Under the pieces are notes generated by a model, which saw only the letters and a list, made by a program, of their open reading frames with translations, searched no databases and was not told where the DNA came from. Source: Anthopleura xanthogrammica (lineage: Eukaryota; Cnidaria; Anthozoa; Actiniaria; Actiniidae). From it: a stretch of 64,000 bases of DNA. Positions 12,201 to 23,234 of the stretch are shown here, in pieces. The stretch covers positions 24,454,578 through 24,518,577 of the forward strand of contig OZ025206.1 of NCBI GenBank assembly GCA_964019055.1. Direction: 5' to 3'. The position numbers and the translations under genes are program-made. Positions within the stretch are counted from its first letter, which is position 1, and each line of letters starts with the position of its first letter.

Positions 12201-13282
12201 TCCAAAGCTTCAAGTATCTTAACTCGCCAGAGGCCGAGATCTGTTTTCATTATTAAACTCATAATTCAGTCGATATGGCCTCGTTAATTTTTCATATTTC
12301 ATTTAGCTTTGAAAAGACACCTTTTTCTTTTAATTAAAATAGTTTTTCAGCCGATTTATGGCTCACAAAGAATCAAGTTGGCTTTATTAATAGTTTATTT
12401 ACATTGGGTGGATCAATGATAGAACTTGGCGGCACTTCACATCGTTTCCCGCCATTTCAACTTCAGATATTTCTTCACTAGCTTTATGAATTCTAGTAAT
12501 TCAGGTCTAATAACTCGAGCAGCGAGTTGAAAAAGACAGAAAAAAAAGAGATGGAAAAACCATTGAAGTCAAATTTATGAATTACAGCAGTGATAATTGA
12601 TAATTTTAATGAATTTGATTGTGTTGTCAACAGTGACATAACTGACAATGGTTTCAAAAGCAGAAACTCATATCTTCTAGATTGTTCTTAGAGTGAAAAT
12701 TAAATAAGTACGTTCGCTTATTCCTGGTTATTTTTGCCGCTCCTTGACAATGTTGAAGCAAATAATAAGAATTTATGGAAGATATTCTTTAATTTAATCG
12801 ACTCCAACATTTTCTTAGGAAAATTTCCGGGTTCGTATGACACATGCCAACGCAGAAGGATCCAACTTCCTCTCATGCTGAAACACCATCGAGCGAACGA
12901 CTCTGTTCTCATCTATTAATTATTGTTTAATTAGCTTTCTCTGCGTGGAAATTTTTTTTGAATACTTGTGGTTTGAAGTGAATTTTCATTATTAAAGAAT
13001 AGTTTGAATAAACTTGTTGATAGAGAATATATTTCCAATGTTATTAGGAACGTTTTCGCTAAAAGCTCACACTTCTAATATTATTACTACACGACAATAA
13101 AATGAAGATTTTAGTAGTTAGTGAGAGTGAAATTTCCATTCAAGAGTTTTGAAATTCTTAAAAGTCACGAAAGATCACGTCCTGAATAATTGACTTTAAA
13201 ACCTCGCTTTCAAATACATACTCATTGTGTCCTCGATTTTAGAAATTGCAATTTTTCTCATTTTAGAAATTTTATTGATAAG

Positions 13283-13647
13283 TTAAGCTGCATCTACACG
13301 AGTAATTTTTCCTTGACAAGTATCCTTGACAATTTTCATTGCTCCCTTAGACAATTAGCAAGTTTTCCTTGACAATTTTCTATTGACAAGGTTTTCTTGC
13401 TCCAGTAGATGATGAACAAGTTGTCCTTGACAAGTTTCGATCAGCGAAGTAACAGGCTGGGAACTAATCTCATTAATATTCCTTGCCACATTTTCCTGGT
13501 TGTCTGTCTACACGAGCAAATTTCATCCTTGACAATTTTTCCTTGTCAAGGAAAAGCCAGTATGCTAGCTTTTCCTTGTCAAGAAAATATGCTCATTTTA
13601 CTCTTGAAAACTTGTCAAGGAAAAATTGCTCGTGTAGATGCCGCTTT
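13283..13647. mobile_element. 365-base MITE with internal CCTTGACAA repeats
   Basis: GCATCTACACGAG...AATTTTTCCTTGACAAG at the left is mirrored at the right over about 37 bases with three mismatches. The interior is made of many direct and inverted copies of TTTTCCTTGACAA. Confidence 0.82.
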
Positions 13648-15459
13648 AGACTGAAGATAGCAAGCTTAGATTCTAGATAAATCATGCACTTGTTTGAAGA
13701 TATATTCAAAAACATTTAGTGTCGTAATAATGTGAAAAATGATATCACCTTTCGCTCGGAATCAAGCTAATTAGAAAACATCGGACAACAAAAGAGAAAA
13801 ATTAGCGCTTGGCATATTTTGGAATTCACCAACCCTGAGGGCTTTTGTGATTCTGAATGAGTCAGCTGTGGATGAAGACTAGCTAAAAATATATAACTGA
13901 GAAACACTTAAACGAGTGACTTACGCGCGGACAGTTAAAATACCAATATATCGCTTATAGAATATCGAAGTTTTTCATCTTTTGGCAAGCGATTCGAGGT
14001 AAAAATCAACATTTGAAAAGTTTTGGATAATAAATAATGAATGAATTTTATGTTTTTCTGCTCGGAAGGTGTTTTTCTTGCGTTGATCAAATAAATTACC
14101 TAAAAAAAACAGTCTAGGAAAACCAAAAAAAGTTGTCGGATATGAAACGACAAGTCTTATTTGCTGACTAAAATCCTCTTATAAACACCAGAGTGAAATG
14201 CAGAATAGAGAATTTATAAAAGAAGAGAATATTCTAAACCTCAACAGACAGTATTTTGACGTGTAACTATAAGAATCAATCATTTAGAGCAGTTTTCTGA
14301 CATTTTTTTACGTTGTGAAGCAAGATTATCGCAATATCGTGACAGAATTCACAGACGAATTCTCGCTTTTTCATCATATCCATTTCCCCCGAAAGCCGAC
14401 TCTGTTTACTCAGTTACTAACGCTACGTTTTCACATGAAAACGTAAACCAAGTTTTCCTTAAAAAACACTGTAGTTTTAATTCCGTGAGGATTTATAACC
14501 TTCTATTAATGCTTCCTAGTTCTGTTTTTCAAGATATTTCCAATTAGACTCAATTTATTACAAAACACACAAATCATCAACCTACAAAAATTATTCATAG
14601 TCGATCAGAGTTCTATTGCAAAGCTTGTTTTTAAATTTAGACTCGATCATTCAGATAGTGGTGAAGATTATTGAGTGTTTTGAGCTTAAATTTCGATTTT
14701 TTTCTCCTAACCACACGAACAGCAATTGGTTCAGTTATCGTCTGATCAAACGAAAAAAACACACCTAGGGAAACGACGTTTTTAGATAAATATAAGATAT
14801 ACTCCCTCTTTCCTAGTCAGATCAGACAATTATTTACATAAATAAACTAGCCGGTCAATTTGTGGGATATATTCAAACTTCACAATTTTTTGAGAATTTT
14901 CTTTGCATCGTAGTTTAAAAAAAGAAAAAGGTTAATTTTTAGTTTGAATTAAAAGAAATAGTTTCTGTGTTTTCTGTAAGTAGTATTGATCTGTGTTAGC
15001 CCACAAGCGCGTGGTTTAGAAGTGCATAATGAAGTTTTATTATCGTCCCTGTAATCGATATTAGCGTGAAGTCATTGGCTCTTGCAAGTCTCATTCAGCG
15101 GTCGTTATACAATCATTTATAAAACCTTCGTAAGGTAATACCAAAGCTACCGAGCATTTTAAATTTAATTAGACGCAGGGTAAAAGCTTCTCTCGGAATC
15201 ATCGCTTCTGATTGGCTCATTTTGAGTTCGCCACCTGTTCTAGGCGCTGTGGCGTATTCTGGCTTAAATAGTACAATGTTTTGACTTGAGACGAGTGAAT
15301 TACAAGTTAGCACATCTCAATGGAAAAGACGTTTGTTTTCATTTGAAAGGCCATTCAGTTTAAGTTTCTTTTGATATGGAGCTCAGTGTAAGTCGGTCCT
15401 CATACCAAAGACCGCCATCCACTTACATTCATTCATAGAAAGTGGCGTATTCGTTCAAC

Positions 15460-17409
15460 ATGCACAAGTTGTCCGTTGCACTTCCCTCTGAGCGAGGGAA
15501 TCACTTGCAGCAGCACGTTGCACTTGGGGTAGTCTTCCTCATGATTCTTTGTGTTGAACTTTGTAAACCTTCAGGAGACGTGAGTGGTGGCCGTTCGCCA
15601 ACAGTTTTGCCTCCATTACAAACATCAAAACCAGAGGGCTCGCTTCTCAAGACCAATATCCCTATATCTACGCCACGGTTAAGCGAAGAAACTAATAGAA
15701 TCAACTCTCATACGAGCAAAACTACGGATCATACATCTTCTCATACCGAAGGAAAGAGCTCCCAAAGCGGGATTATTCGAATCTTTGGCAATAGGTCTAA
15801 ATCTATGAGCACAACATATCAAGATGGAAGCGAGAATCCCAGTCAAGAATCGAGAAGTTCTACTAAATATGATCCAAAAACTGTCGCTTCTAGCACAGGA
15901 ACTGGGCTGAAATCATCACTTCACGCTAATTCCGACGGAAGTAAATCCAAGCCATCGAAATCCTCGAGTGTATTGTGGCTGCATTCAATGAACGAGAAAA
16001 CTTTCTGGGCGAACGACAAGAAAAGTCGGATCTTGCAAACCAATGGCAAGACACCGGATACCGGCGACTCTAAGACAACTACAGCTACAAACCTATTGCA
16101 GTCGCAAAAACCCGATGGGAAAATCAAGACCACACGGATGACACTCTTTCCCAGTCCCTCTATAAAATTTAAAGGTTTTCTGTCAAGTGAGATAGTTTCA
16201 AACGGCGGAAATAAACCGCCAATTTCATCTCCTTTTACAGGTTCTGTAGCGGTGACCCAGAGAAGTGTTGTTCATCCAGAAGCAAGTCCGTCCTTTATAG
16301 GTCCTCATGAGATTCTAACTGGAGGTATTGGTTCACAGACGGTGCTTCAGTCCGGAGTATCTAAAACCCGGAGTCAGAGAATACCAAATGTTTCACCAAC
16401 TCCAACACCCTACCCAACAGTCCCGAGACCTGAAAAGTGCGATATAGGACCAAGTTTGTCATGTATTTGTATGAACTGCCAGGGAAACACAGAGAAATGC
16501 TGTATAGATGTAATCGGACCGGAGAAACTCAATGAGGGAGTAGTACTTTCAATCACATCGATATCGGTATTAGATTTCATGGCCAAGCGGCCAACGTTAA
16601 AGACACTGTTAGGCGAAATTGTTGCTGATTATTGCACCCAAAAATCGTGCATTCAAGATATACACTCCAAGAGATTGAAAAGGAATATTTTCCGTGATGA
16701 GAGGGAGCAAAAGAGTGGTTCAAAAGAGCCTGAACAGTTTATTAGATCGTGGGATGGTTCTCCGATACAACCGAGTGATACAATAAGACCTTATCCTCCC
16801 AGAAATTCTCCCACTAAGAGTTTACTATCTTCGACAACAACAATTACTCCCCCCTTTACGAGACCTACAGATGTGAATGTGGTGTTGTTCAAAATTGCGC
16901 CAAGTTCTGCCCACGCTCAAAAACTTTCCACGGGACTTTACGTGACCGTTACATCACTGGTTGGTGGAACCAACAGGACATACGTTCTTAAAGCCGACGT
17001 TCTTGCAAAGCTTATTCGCCGTAAAAGAGACGTATTCAAGAGGAAGTTAAATATAACGATTGACTCTGTGACAACATGGAAAAATTGGCAGATTACAGGC
17101 AGTATCAAACCAAGAGTGGCCGACTCTGCAACATCATCTGGTTACACTCCGTCCTTTGGATCAACAGTTACACCAGGTAGGGCATCACCCGGTGGGCCGG
17201 GGGGACACAGGGTGTGGCCCGGTATTTTGGTACAGTTCCACTCTAATCGTCACTTTAAAGACCTCAGGGTCTTTGAAGTCACCATGACAACAATCGAACG
17301 CACGCCCTGTGTGAGCCCCCTTAACCCACATCACTTGGTCGGCGGCTATCCTGGTGCTATTTTATCATTGTTTGGAAATTATTCTGGAAAATTTTCGTTG
17401 TGTCAATAA
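15460..17409 (+). CDS. Alternative reading of the stalk ORF: 649 aa secreted protein
   Basis: This is the unspliced form of the same ORF, reported separately because it is the competing model. The first ATG (15460) follows an in-frame TAG at 15436. A 20-residue polar N-terminus is followed by VALGVVFLMILCVEL, which would serve as a signal peptide. The hydrophobicity may simply be a translated pyrimidine tract, since codons rich in T encode hydrophobic residues. The C-terminal 77 residues after the donor at 17177 have low complexity and no motif. The TAA stop (17407-17409) lies inside AATAAA (17405-17410), with GT-rich sequence 30-50 bases further on, so polyadenylation there is plausible. Confidence 0.35.
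   Translation: MHKLSVALPSERGNHLQQHVALGVVFLMILCVELCKPSGDVSGGRSPTVLPPLQTSKPEGSLLKTNIPISTPRLSEETNRINSHTSKTTDHTSSHTEGKSSQSGIIRIFGNRSKSMSTTYQDGSENPSQESRSSTKYDPKTVASSTGTGLKSSLHANSDGSKSKPSKSSSVLWLHSMNEKTFWANDKKSRILQTNGKTPDTGDSKTTTATNLLQSQKPDGKIKTTRMTLFPSPSIKFKGFLSSEIVSNGGNKPPISSPFTGSVAVTQRSVVHPEASPSFIGPHEILTGGIGSQTVLQSGVSKTRSQRIPNVSPTPTPYPTVPRPEKCDIGPSLSCICMNCQGNTEKCCIDVIGPEKLNEGVVLSITSISVLDFMAKRPTLKTLLGEIVADYCTQKSCIQDIHSKRLKRNIFRDEREQKSGSKEPEQFIRSWDGSPIQPSDTIRPYPPRNSPTKSLLSSTTTITPPFTRPTDVNVVLFKIAPSSAHAQKLSTGLYVTVTSLVGGTNRTYVLKADVLAKLIRRKRDVFKRKLNITIDSVTTWKNWQITGSIKPRVADSATSSGYTPSFGSTVTPGRASPGGPGGHRVWPGILVQFHSNRHFKDLRVFEVTMTTIERTPCVSPLNPHHLVGGYPGAILSLFGNYSGKFSLCQ
15575..17176 (+). CDS. Ser/Thr/Pro-rich mucin-like stalk, proposed internal exon
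   Basis: A reading frame is open from 15439 to 17406. Its first part is rich in Ser, Thr, Lys and Pro with many potential O-glycosylation sites. A cysteine cluster (C-x9-C-x-C-x2-C-x6-CC) follows at 16438-16506, then two globular-looking segments. The first ends in RLKR (16672-16683); the second contains RRKR (17017-17028). Both match the R-x-K/R-R convertase consensus. A pyrimidine-rich tract and TTCAG|G at 15574, and CAG|GTAGGG at 17176-17182, bound exactly 1602 bases, symmetric phase 1. This fits between the ShKT exon and the transmembrane exon without shifting frame. The alternative is a separate nested gene starting at ATG 15460 with hydrophobic residues about 21-35 and ending at TAA 17407. 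I recognise no named family with confidence; the segment before the membrane could be SEA-like, which is only a guess. Confidence 0.62.
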
Positions 17410-17410
17410 A
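17405..17410 (+). terminator. Candidate polyadenylation hexamer overlapping a stop codon
   Basis: AATAAA shares its TAA with the stop of the long Ser/Thr-rich frame. A GT-rich stretch (17432-17450) follows at the usual distance of a downstream element. It could be used for intronic polyadenylation, giving a soluble form without the transmembrane exon. AATAAA is common in AT-rich DNA, so chance is possible. Confidence 0.4.
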
Positions 17411-18286
17411 GTGGATTGGGGCTCGCACATAATGTGTTCAGCTTGTGTCAAGTGGGCTATATCTCGATATCTCGCCCGCCCGCCGGCTGTTTAATCTTAT
17501 TTGAATTAATTATCTGTGCATGCCTCAATATCTAGATAATACTCATACAATAGCATTAAAAACACGTACGCAAATCATTCCCCTTAAAAATAATAGAATT
17601 AATGAAGTCAATTTTCAAATCTATTTGCCTTAAGACTTCATGACGTCATTACTTAACTCCATTCTTTTACGTGCGCACATATTCGCATCATTGCGGTTCT
17701 TCACCCTTTATTAAGATTATTTTTGTCTTCTTCCACTTAAGCCCGCAATTGTCTCCAGCTTTGAATACGATAATTCATTACTTTTATTTGATATTTATTG
17801 ATTTATTTATTAGTCAGCTTATGGATTTGTTTTGCGGCTTCACGGAACTGAGAGTTTTTGGGCGCGAATGCATCATGTGCACTTATTCAGTTGTAGCTTG
17901 TAAATCTAATAATAGTTCATTAACCACACACGATGAACACACACGAAACCGCAAATTCTAAAAAAAAAATGCACACTAAAGATATTAAGGCACTCTTCAA
18001 AACTTATCAAAAATGCACGCCTTTTCTGTTCTCGTGTGGAATTTTTACAGCACGACACACAAAAGTATGACCACATTTAATGTATCCGCATACATTTGTG
18101 CACGGGATTTTGTACGTTTAACCGACACATTTTGATGCGTTGTTTACATTTCGATGGCTGGTTTTACCAAATAACGCGTGTAAAAGCTCGTTTGGCAGTA
18201 AAAAGCCTGTGCATTGAGATATGCGCATACATTTATGCTTGTCATACTTTTGCGCATCGCGCTGTGGCCCTGATTAGACGTTTTCA

Positions 18287-18570
18287 TGCTCTAGCTAACG
18301 AACATTTTCGACATTTTCGAAATCTCGTGCTGTTGGAACAAAAGATGTGCGCATTGTTTTGTGATTTTGTTGTTTAGAAATAATAGTAGTGTTGGTAATG
18401 ATAATAAACACTGAATCAGCGTTTCACACGAGCAATGCCACATTTATAATAGTCTAATTATTATTACCAATGCTACTATTATTTTTAAACAAAAGATATC
18501 AAAAGAATTCGTACATCTTTTGTTCCAACAGCACGAGATTTCGAAAATGTCGAAAATGTTCGTTAGAGCA
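18287..18570. mobile_element. 284-base imperfect palindrome (fold-back element)
   Basis: 18287-18347 mirrors 18515-18570 (AACATTTTCGACATTTTCGA and GTGCTGTTGGAACAAAAGAT). An inner pair, 18372-18404 with about 18455-18487, mirrors AATAATAGTAG-type sequence. Confidence 0.83.
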
Positions 18571-18888
18571 AAAAGGTCTATTAGCCCAGGCAGCAGTGAA
18601 AAGGTATATTAGTGGCAAAGTATGACAAGAAGTGTGTTCCTATCATTGTAGTCAATTGAAGTGATATTCATAATATATATTCAGCTGAGGGTGAACAGTT
18701 ACATATATCAGATGTGAATGTGCGTTGCAGCCTGAAGATTGTATTGTGTTATCGCTAAGAGTTTTCTAATAATGAGAAAAATAGAAAACGCGCCAAGCAG
18801 AGTATTCACGTAAAAAGTTTGAGGATATGCACTGATATTTTGAGAATGGTTCTTAGAAGAAAAGAAAATAATAGAAAGAATTATAATG

Positions 18889-18978
18889 AAAAGAAGAAAA
18901 AGAAAAAGAAAGTAAACAAGCAAGAAGGAACGAACGAACGAAAGAATGAAATGAAGAAAGGAAGGAAGGAAGGAAGGA

Positions 18979-19018
<40 letters not shown>

Positions 19019-19075
19019 AACAAAAACAAACAAGGAAGGAAGGAAGGAAGGAAGGACAAAAAGAAAGAAAGAAAC
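18889..19075. repeat. GAAA/GGAA microsatellite
   Basis: Purine tract of AGAAA and GGAA units on the plus strand; it generates spurious Lys/Glu-rich or Phe/Leu-rich frames. Confidence 0.95.
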
Positions 19076-20252
19076 TTGATAGATAAAGTATAGGCCTTTC
19101 TTTGAAAATTTCTGAAAAATAAGTCCCACATATCAAAACTTTTTGCTCCAGAAAATTTGCAGTGAAAATCTATTATTAATGCTTCACAATTTATTGCTTA
19201 TGATTTGGGAAGCGTGCACTAAATTCACTTACACACGCACTATTCAATCCAATACTATTTTAGGCCAACTCCATCCCACAAATTTTTAATTTATCCTAGA
19301 ATATCCTAGAATTAAGTAAAAACTCAGAATTTTTCAAGAGACACTCATCGCCTACGCAAGCAGTAGCGCCGCACGCCAATTTATAAATGTTTGTATTGTG
19401 TTATAACACTAATCGTATAAAGAATGTGGCGCAATAATGTTATGCACTAGACACTTGAACTCGACATGATTACAGCTCACAAGGGGTGCACAGCTCCAGG
19501 GGTACTTTGTTGTTTTCAAGAGTTTAATTTGACCGCTAATACCTTGGAAATTAAGTGCACTTTTCTCTATAATCACCTAAAGTGGCTTTGGAATTTTTTT
19601 TATCTAAATCGACGCTGGAGTACTCTTGGAGTAAATATTGAAGTGCACTCTTTGAGTCTTTCTGGACTAGTTTGACCTTGTATGCATGAGAACTCGGAAA
19701 ATAAATTGAAATTAGACCCTCACGACTCACCGCCACACGCCACCCGGAATGCTGTCACGTGATAAAAAGAACAGACCACGTGACTCACCTGTAAGCTATC
19801 TAGTTTGCATGTTCTGGTTGTTTTTTTAATTGTATGCAGTTTTGTACATGAGTTTGATAAAGTTTTTCGTTTGCTTTTTGTATAATCTCGCTTCGGATTC
19901 ATTTATTTTGTTTCACTTGCATGCAGCTATCAAATGGTATGAAATTAGTAACGACATCATAGGTTTGCTGCTTCTCTTGTCTCCCTAATGCATTAAGAAC
20001 AGGAGACGTGGTGCCGATTAACCTGAAAAACGAGATCATTTTTCCTGTCCCATCATCCCTCCTCAAAAGAATTCAAATGTACGGGTTTTTTTTCAAACGA
20101 AGATAACGAAAATAGCAGAATATCTTCATTTTCTTTTCTTTTCTTTTTCTTCTGCAATCTTCTTGTTCGCTTTCTTCTATGGCACTCAGTACTGCTGGCA
20201 GCCGCCGGTTATAACGCCATTTTTAGCACATTTTTTTCTGTTGCATTAGGGA

Positions 20253-20345
20253 AGCATGGGTGGAGTAGCGGTAAGAGCGCACGCCTATCACCAAGGCGAT
20301 CGTGCACGATCAAACTTGTGGCCCCCTCGGCGCGCGGCCTCCATC
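20253..20345 (+). mobile_element. tRNA-derived SINE head, fragment
   Basis: GCATGGGTGGAGTAGCGGTA then AGAGCGCACGCC (box A-like) and CACCAAGGCGA match the tRNA-related part of the SINE seen in reverse at 60520-60690. A clear box B is not retained. Confidence 0.65.
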
Positions 20346-20520
20346 TCTCCCCCTCCCCGCTATGCTACTGCTGCACACATAAACTTCCTTTATAAAAATG
20401 CATTAGAGTTAATTATAATTCTTTGCCTGTGTTGAAAATCTCTTGCTAAAGATATTAATTTTAGTACTTTTTTCGATGAATCAACTCAAAAATATGACGA
20501 TTTTTCGTGCTTTCTTCCAG

Positions 20521-20671
20521 AACCGGGATCCCCAAATGTTGAGGGACAAGAAGGGAAAAACTCGACGACTAACATGTCACGAGGAACATTCATTATTGTC
20601 CTTGTGACAGGGATTGGCGGGTTTGTGGTTCTGGCCATAATAATCATCTATATGCTTGTCAAATTCCTAAG
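20521..20671 (+). CDS. Transmembrane exon
   Basis: The acceptor TTTCTTCCAG ends at 20520 and phase 1 continues. A short Gly/Asn/Ser/Thr-rich juxtamembrane piece with two sequons (NST, NMS) precedes a 24-residue helix, GTFIIVLVTGIGGFVVLAII and onward to IIYMLV, then KFLR as a basic stop-transfer. The helix contains a G-x-GG motif that could favour helix packing. Donor AG|GTAAGT with GT at 20672, phase 2. It places the upstream domains outside the cell as a type I protein. Confidence 0.85.
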
Positions 20672-21594
20672 GTAAGTGCATCTGTTCAAGCTGGACGAAA
20701 ACTAGGCGCGAAAAGGATTGTAGTTGAAATTCGAGCTGCTATCACCCCAGTTCTAAAAGTCACATATCGCACAAAATTGATTCGTGAAGATGGGGATCGT
20801 TAATCGAAACATCATGGCAAATATTCGCTTTCATTTATTATGCATCAGGTACTAAATTGTATTGGGAAGAAACTGGGAACTAGGGCTGCTTGGTCTTTAC
20901 GTATACAAGCATCGAAGCATGATTGGTTATTTTGTGCGTACACCGGACACTTGGTTTGGTTCAGATATGAACTTATAATTCATGGTTTTCATTCGCTCCG
21001 CTAGAAATTTAATCACGAAGACTTGGTAGCCATGTTTGTGGACCGGTTAGAAAATGGTCATGATGGTTTGGGTGTGGTGCTACCCAACGAGAACAACTAG
21101 TCACCCGTATATTTATATTCCAACAGTCACCTAAATAAAACTCCGGAAGGAAATTTTTTGCGCACTTGATGCGTGTACATCATTTTTAAGTTCTATTTTA
21201 CTCGGGTTGTGCATAATCATGGATTTTCGTAAAATAATCTCTATAAAAACTGGTTTTCACTTGCGACGGACTGAATCGGAATCGGAAGCAGCTTATGATG
21301 AAGTGAAAACAAGAAAACGTAGTAGGGAGCGCGTCAGAAGCGACAACGAAATGCTTGGAAGGTTTGGTTTTGCTCGGCTTTTGATTACACTTATGACCAG
21401 CGGTTTTCACTTGCAATCAGTCACCCATGAAGTTCTTCAGATTCCAACAAGTGAACTGACAAGGCTTTTAAGACACGATCGGCCCTACGAAGCCTAATTA
21501 ACATTTTAATATGAACCACTGCCTATCATATGACGATATGCATTGCTTGTACAAGTTCCATAGATTGAATATCAAACCTTGATTTCCTTCTTAG

Positions 21595-21856
21595 GCGCAT
21601 GAAAGGGGAATTTGTACCTGATAAGGTTTACCCTAACGAACAGAAAGCAAACGGTGGATCTGATCAGTTGATACCTTCATTTGTTGATCCCTCAACACCA
21701 AGAATAACAGATGTACCGAAGAAAACTGTAAGAACAGGAGGAGGAGGAGGGCCTTCTGGCTCAGGAGGAGGACAAGGATCCGGGCCCGGGGGTGCCAAGA
21801 AGAGTAAAAAACCTATGGGAGTCAAGGTGACGTACAAGCCACCAAAATGGGATTAA
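21595..21856 (+). CDS. Last exon: cytoplasmic tail
   Basis: The acceptor GATTTCCTTCTTAG ends at 21594 and phase 2 completes an Arg codon. The tail of about 86 residues has a basic start (RRMKG), a Gly/Ser-rich linker (about residues 45-65 of the exon) and a lysine-rich end, with TAA at 21854-21856. No kinase, ITAM or PDZ-type motif is evident. The Gly-rich segment suggests flexibility; a binding partner is unknown. Confidence 0.83.
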
Positions 21857-21924
21857 ATTGATGGCATATAAATTAGAATTATGGGTGAGTAAAAAAAGAA
21901 CATAAATATATAAAGACTTTATAC

Positions 21925-22200
21925 ATGCAATGCACTACATCACACCGCAACACACCACACTACCACAGTGTACCACATTACATCACATCACCGCTCCATA
22001 CTACAAATACCATACTACACCACACCACACCACACTACAATCCACACCTTTATAACGCTGCGCACCACACAACACCACATCACACCGCAAGACATCATAT
22101 CACACCGCATCACACCAAACAACATCGACTATACACCACACCTCGTTCCACACCACACCACACCATGCCACATCCAACAGTAACACAGTCGCACATCGCA
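21925..22200. repeat. Degenerate CACAC-type tandem repeat
   Basis: About 275 bases of imperfect ACCACA/CACAC units, in the 3' flank or untranslated region of the modular gene. Confidence 0.9.
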
Positions 22201-23234
22201 ATGCACAGCAATTAATCAACGTCTTTCTAGTTTGCTAATACCCATTATTGTATTTTTTTCTGTTTAGAAGACGGTAGTCGTACTCGATTGAGTTTTATTG
22301 AATGAGAAGATGTACATGGACTTTACATCTGCTTTCAGTTGGAATCAAAATCAAAGATGCAAATACAGCATGGAAGAAAAGCACTTGGAGCGCATGCGTA
22401 ATTGTGGTAAGCCTTGCATCCATAATAGCTGGCGTTGCTTTGCCAAATGAACATCTAATGGAGTAGGCTATCATCATGAGACATTAAAAATGATATATAT
22501 ATATATAAGCACTTACCTTATAGGTATGAAAATTTTGATCAGGTTATGATTAGCTTATTTACCTGACAATCATTGCAGCAACCTTGCATACCATAATTAA
22601 TTACTTGCAAACTATTATTAAATTGCAAGTAAAATTAAGCAAAAATGAAATTAAATACAACCAAGGAATTCGAGATTTTACTTGGAACATATTCCTTGGT
22701 AAATTGTGTGGCACAAATCAATTTGCATGTCGACGAAATTCGAATCAAAATTCACGCTGCACAGAGATTAGAGAAGCTATAATTTTCTCTTTGTTGTACT
22801 AATGTAAAGATATATTTGTGTATCTTCTGCAACGACTTTATTTTTATATATGATTAGAAATCAATGTCTGCTAGTAGATTCGAAAAACGGCCGGACCGGT
22901 GAGTAAGTAAGGCCAATAGGATTCTTTTTTACAGTGAATAATCGTACGAATGTATTTGAATTCTTGGAGGTATAGTATTGTTCTTTGTCTATTTAGGATA
23001 ATCATATTTCTCTCCTTTTCATAGTAGACTGCGTTGTTCTCTCGCAACAACCGCAGAACGCCAAGTACCGCAGGCTAGTTTTCAAGTAGATTAGGATTTT
23101 TTATACAAGAAAGTTGAGTATGTCTCTCGTTCTTTAATTGACCCATGAGAAAGCTGAACAGCAGTCATTTTGGTCATTTTTGTAGATAGTTCCTTGTAGG
23201 GAAAAATGAACGAGTAAGACACGCGAGAAATTGC

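Larger units (their letters stand above)
8651..20520 (+). other. Large intronic interval of the modular gene (11.9 kb)
   Basis: The interval lies between the ShKT exon donor and the transmembrane exon acceptor. Apart from the proposed stalk exon (15575-17176) it holds repeats: inverted-repeat elements at 9142-9277, 13283-13647 and 18287-18570, a GAAA-rich microsatellite at 18889-19075 and a SINE head near 20253. I see no coding sequence in 9.3-13.2 kb, 13.7-15.4 kb or 17.5-20.2 kb. Around 10.9 kb is a C-rich stretch followed by a non-coding segment with no recognisable repeat. Confidence 0.6.
3103..21856 (+). other. Gene span: LamG-EGF-ShKT single-pass membrane protein (8-exon model)
   Basis: Exons 3103-3283, 5083-5346, 6588-7079, 7950-8057, 8525-8650, (15575-17176), 20521-20671 and 21595-21856 join in one open frame. 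The order is signal peptide, LamG-like domain, EGF, ShKT, Ser/Thr-rich stalk, transmembrane helix and basic Gly-rich tail. The short form without the stalk exon is 527 aa; with it, 1061 aa. All introns before the transmembrane exon are phase 1, the usual pattern for shuffled extracellular domains; only the last is phase 2. Every junction has GT and AG, and most donors are GTAAGT. Extracellular LamG plus EGF plus ShKT modules suggest adhesion or a matrix/secretion role at the cell surface; the ligand is unknown. No canonical AATAAA lies within about 350 bases after the stop. The first six domain exons are well supported by frame; the stalk exon is inference. Confidence 0.82.

Noticed and set aside
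18096..18377. 93-codon plus-strand frame
   Set aside because: Its 3' half is one arm of the 18287-18570 palindrome, and no splice sites or domain are seen.
18708..19136. Phe/Leu/Ser-rich minus frames and Lys/Glu-rich plus frame
   Set aside because: GAAA/GGAA microsatellite translated in several frames.
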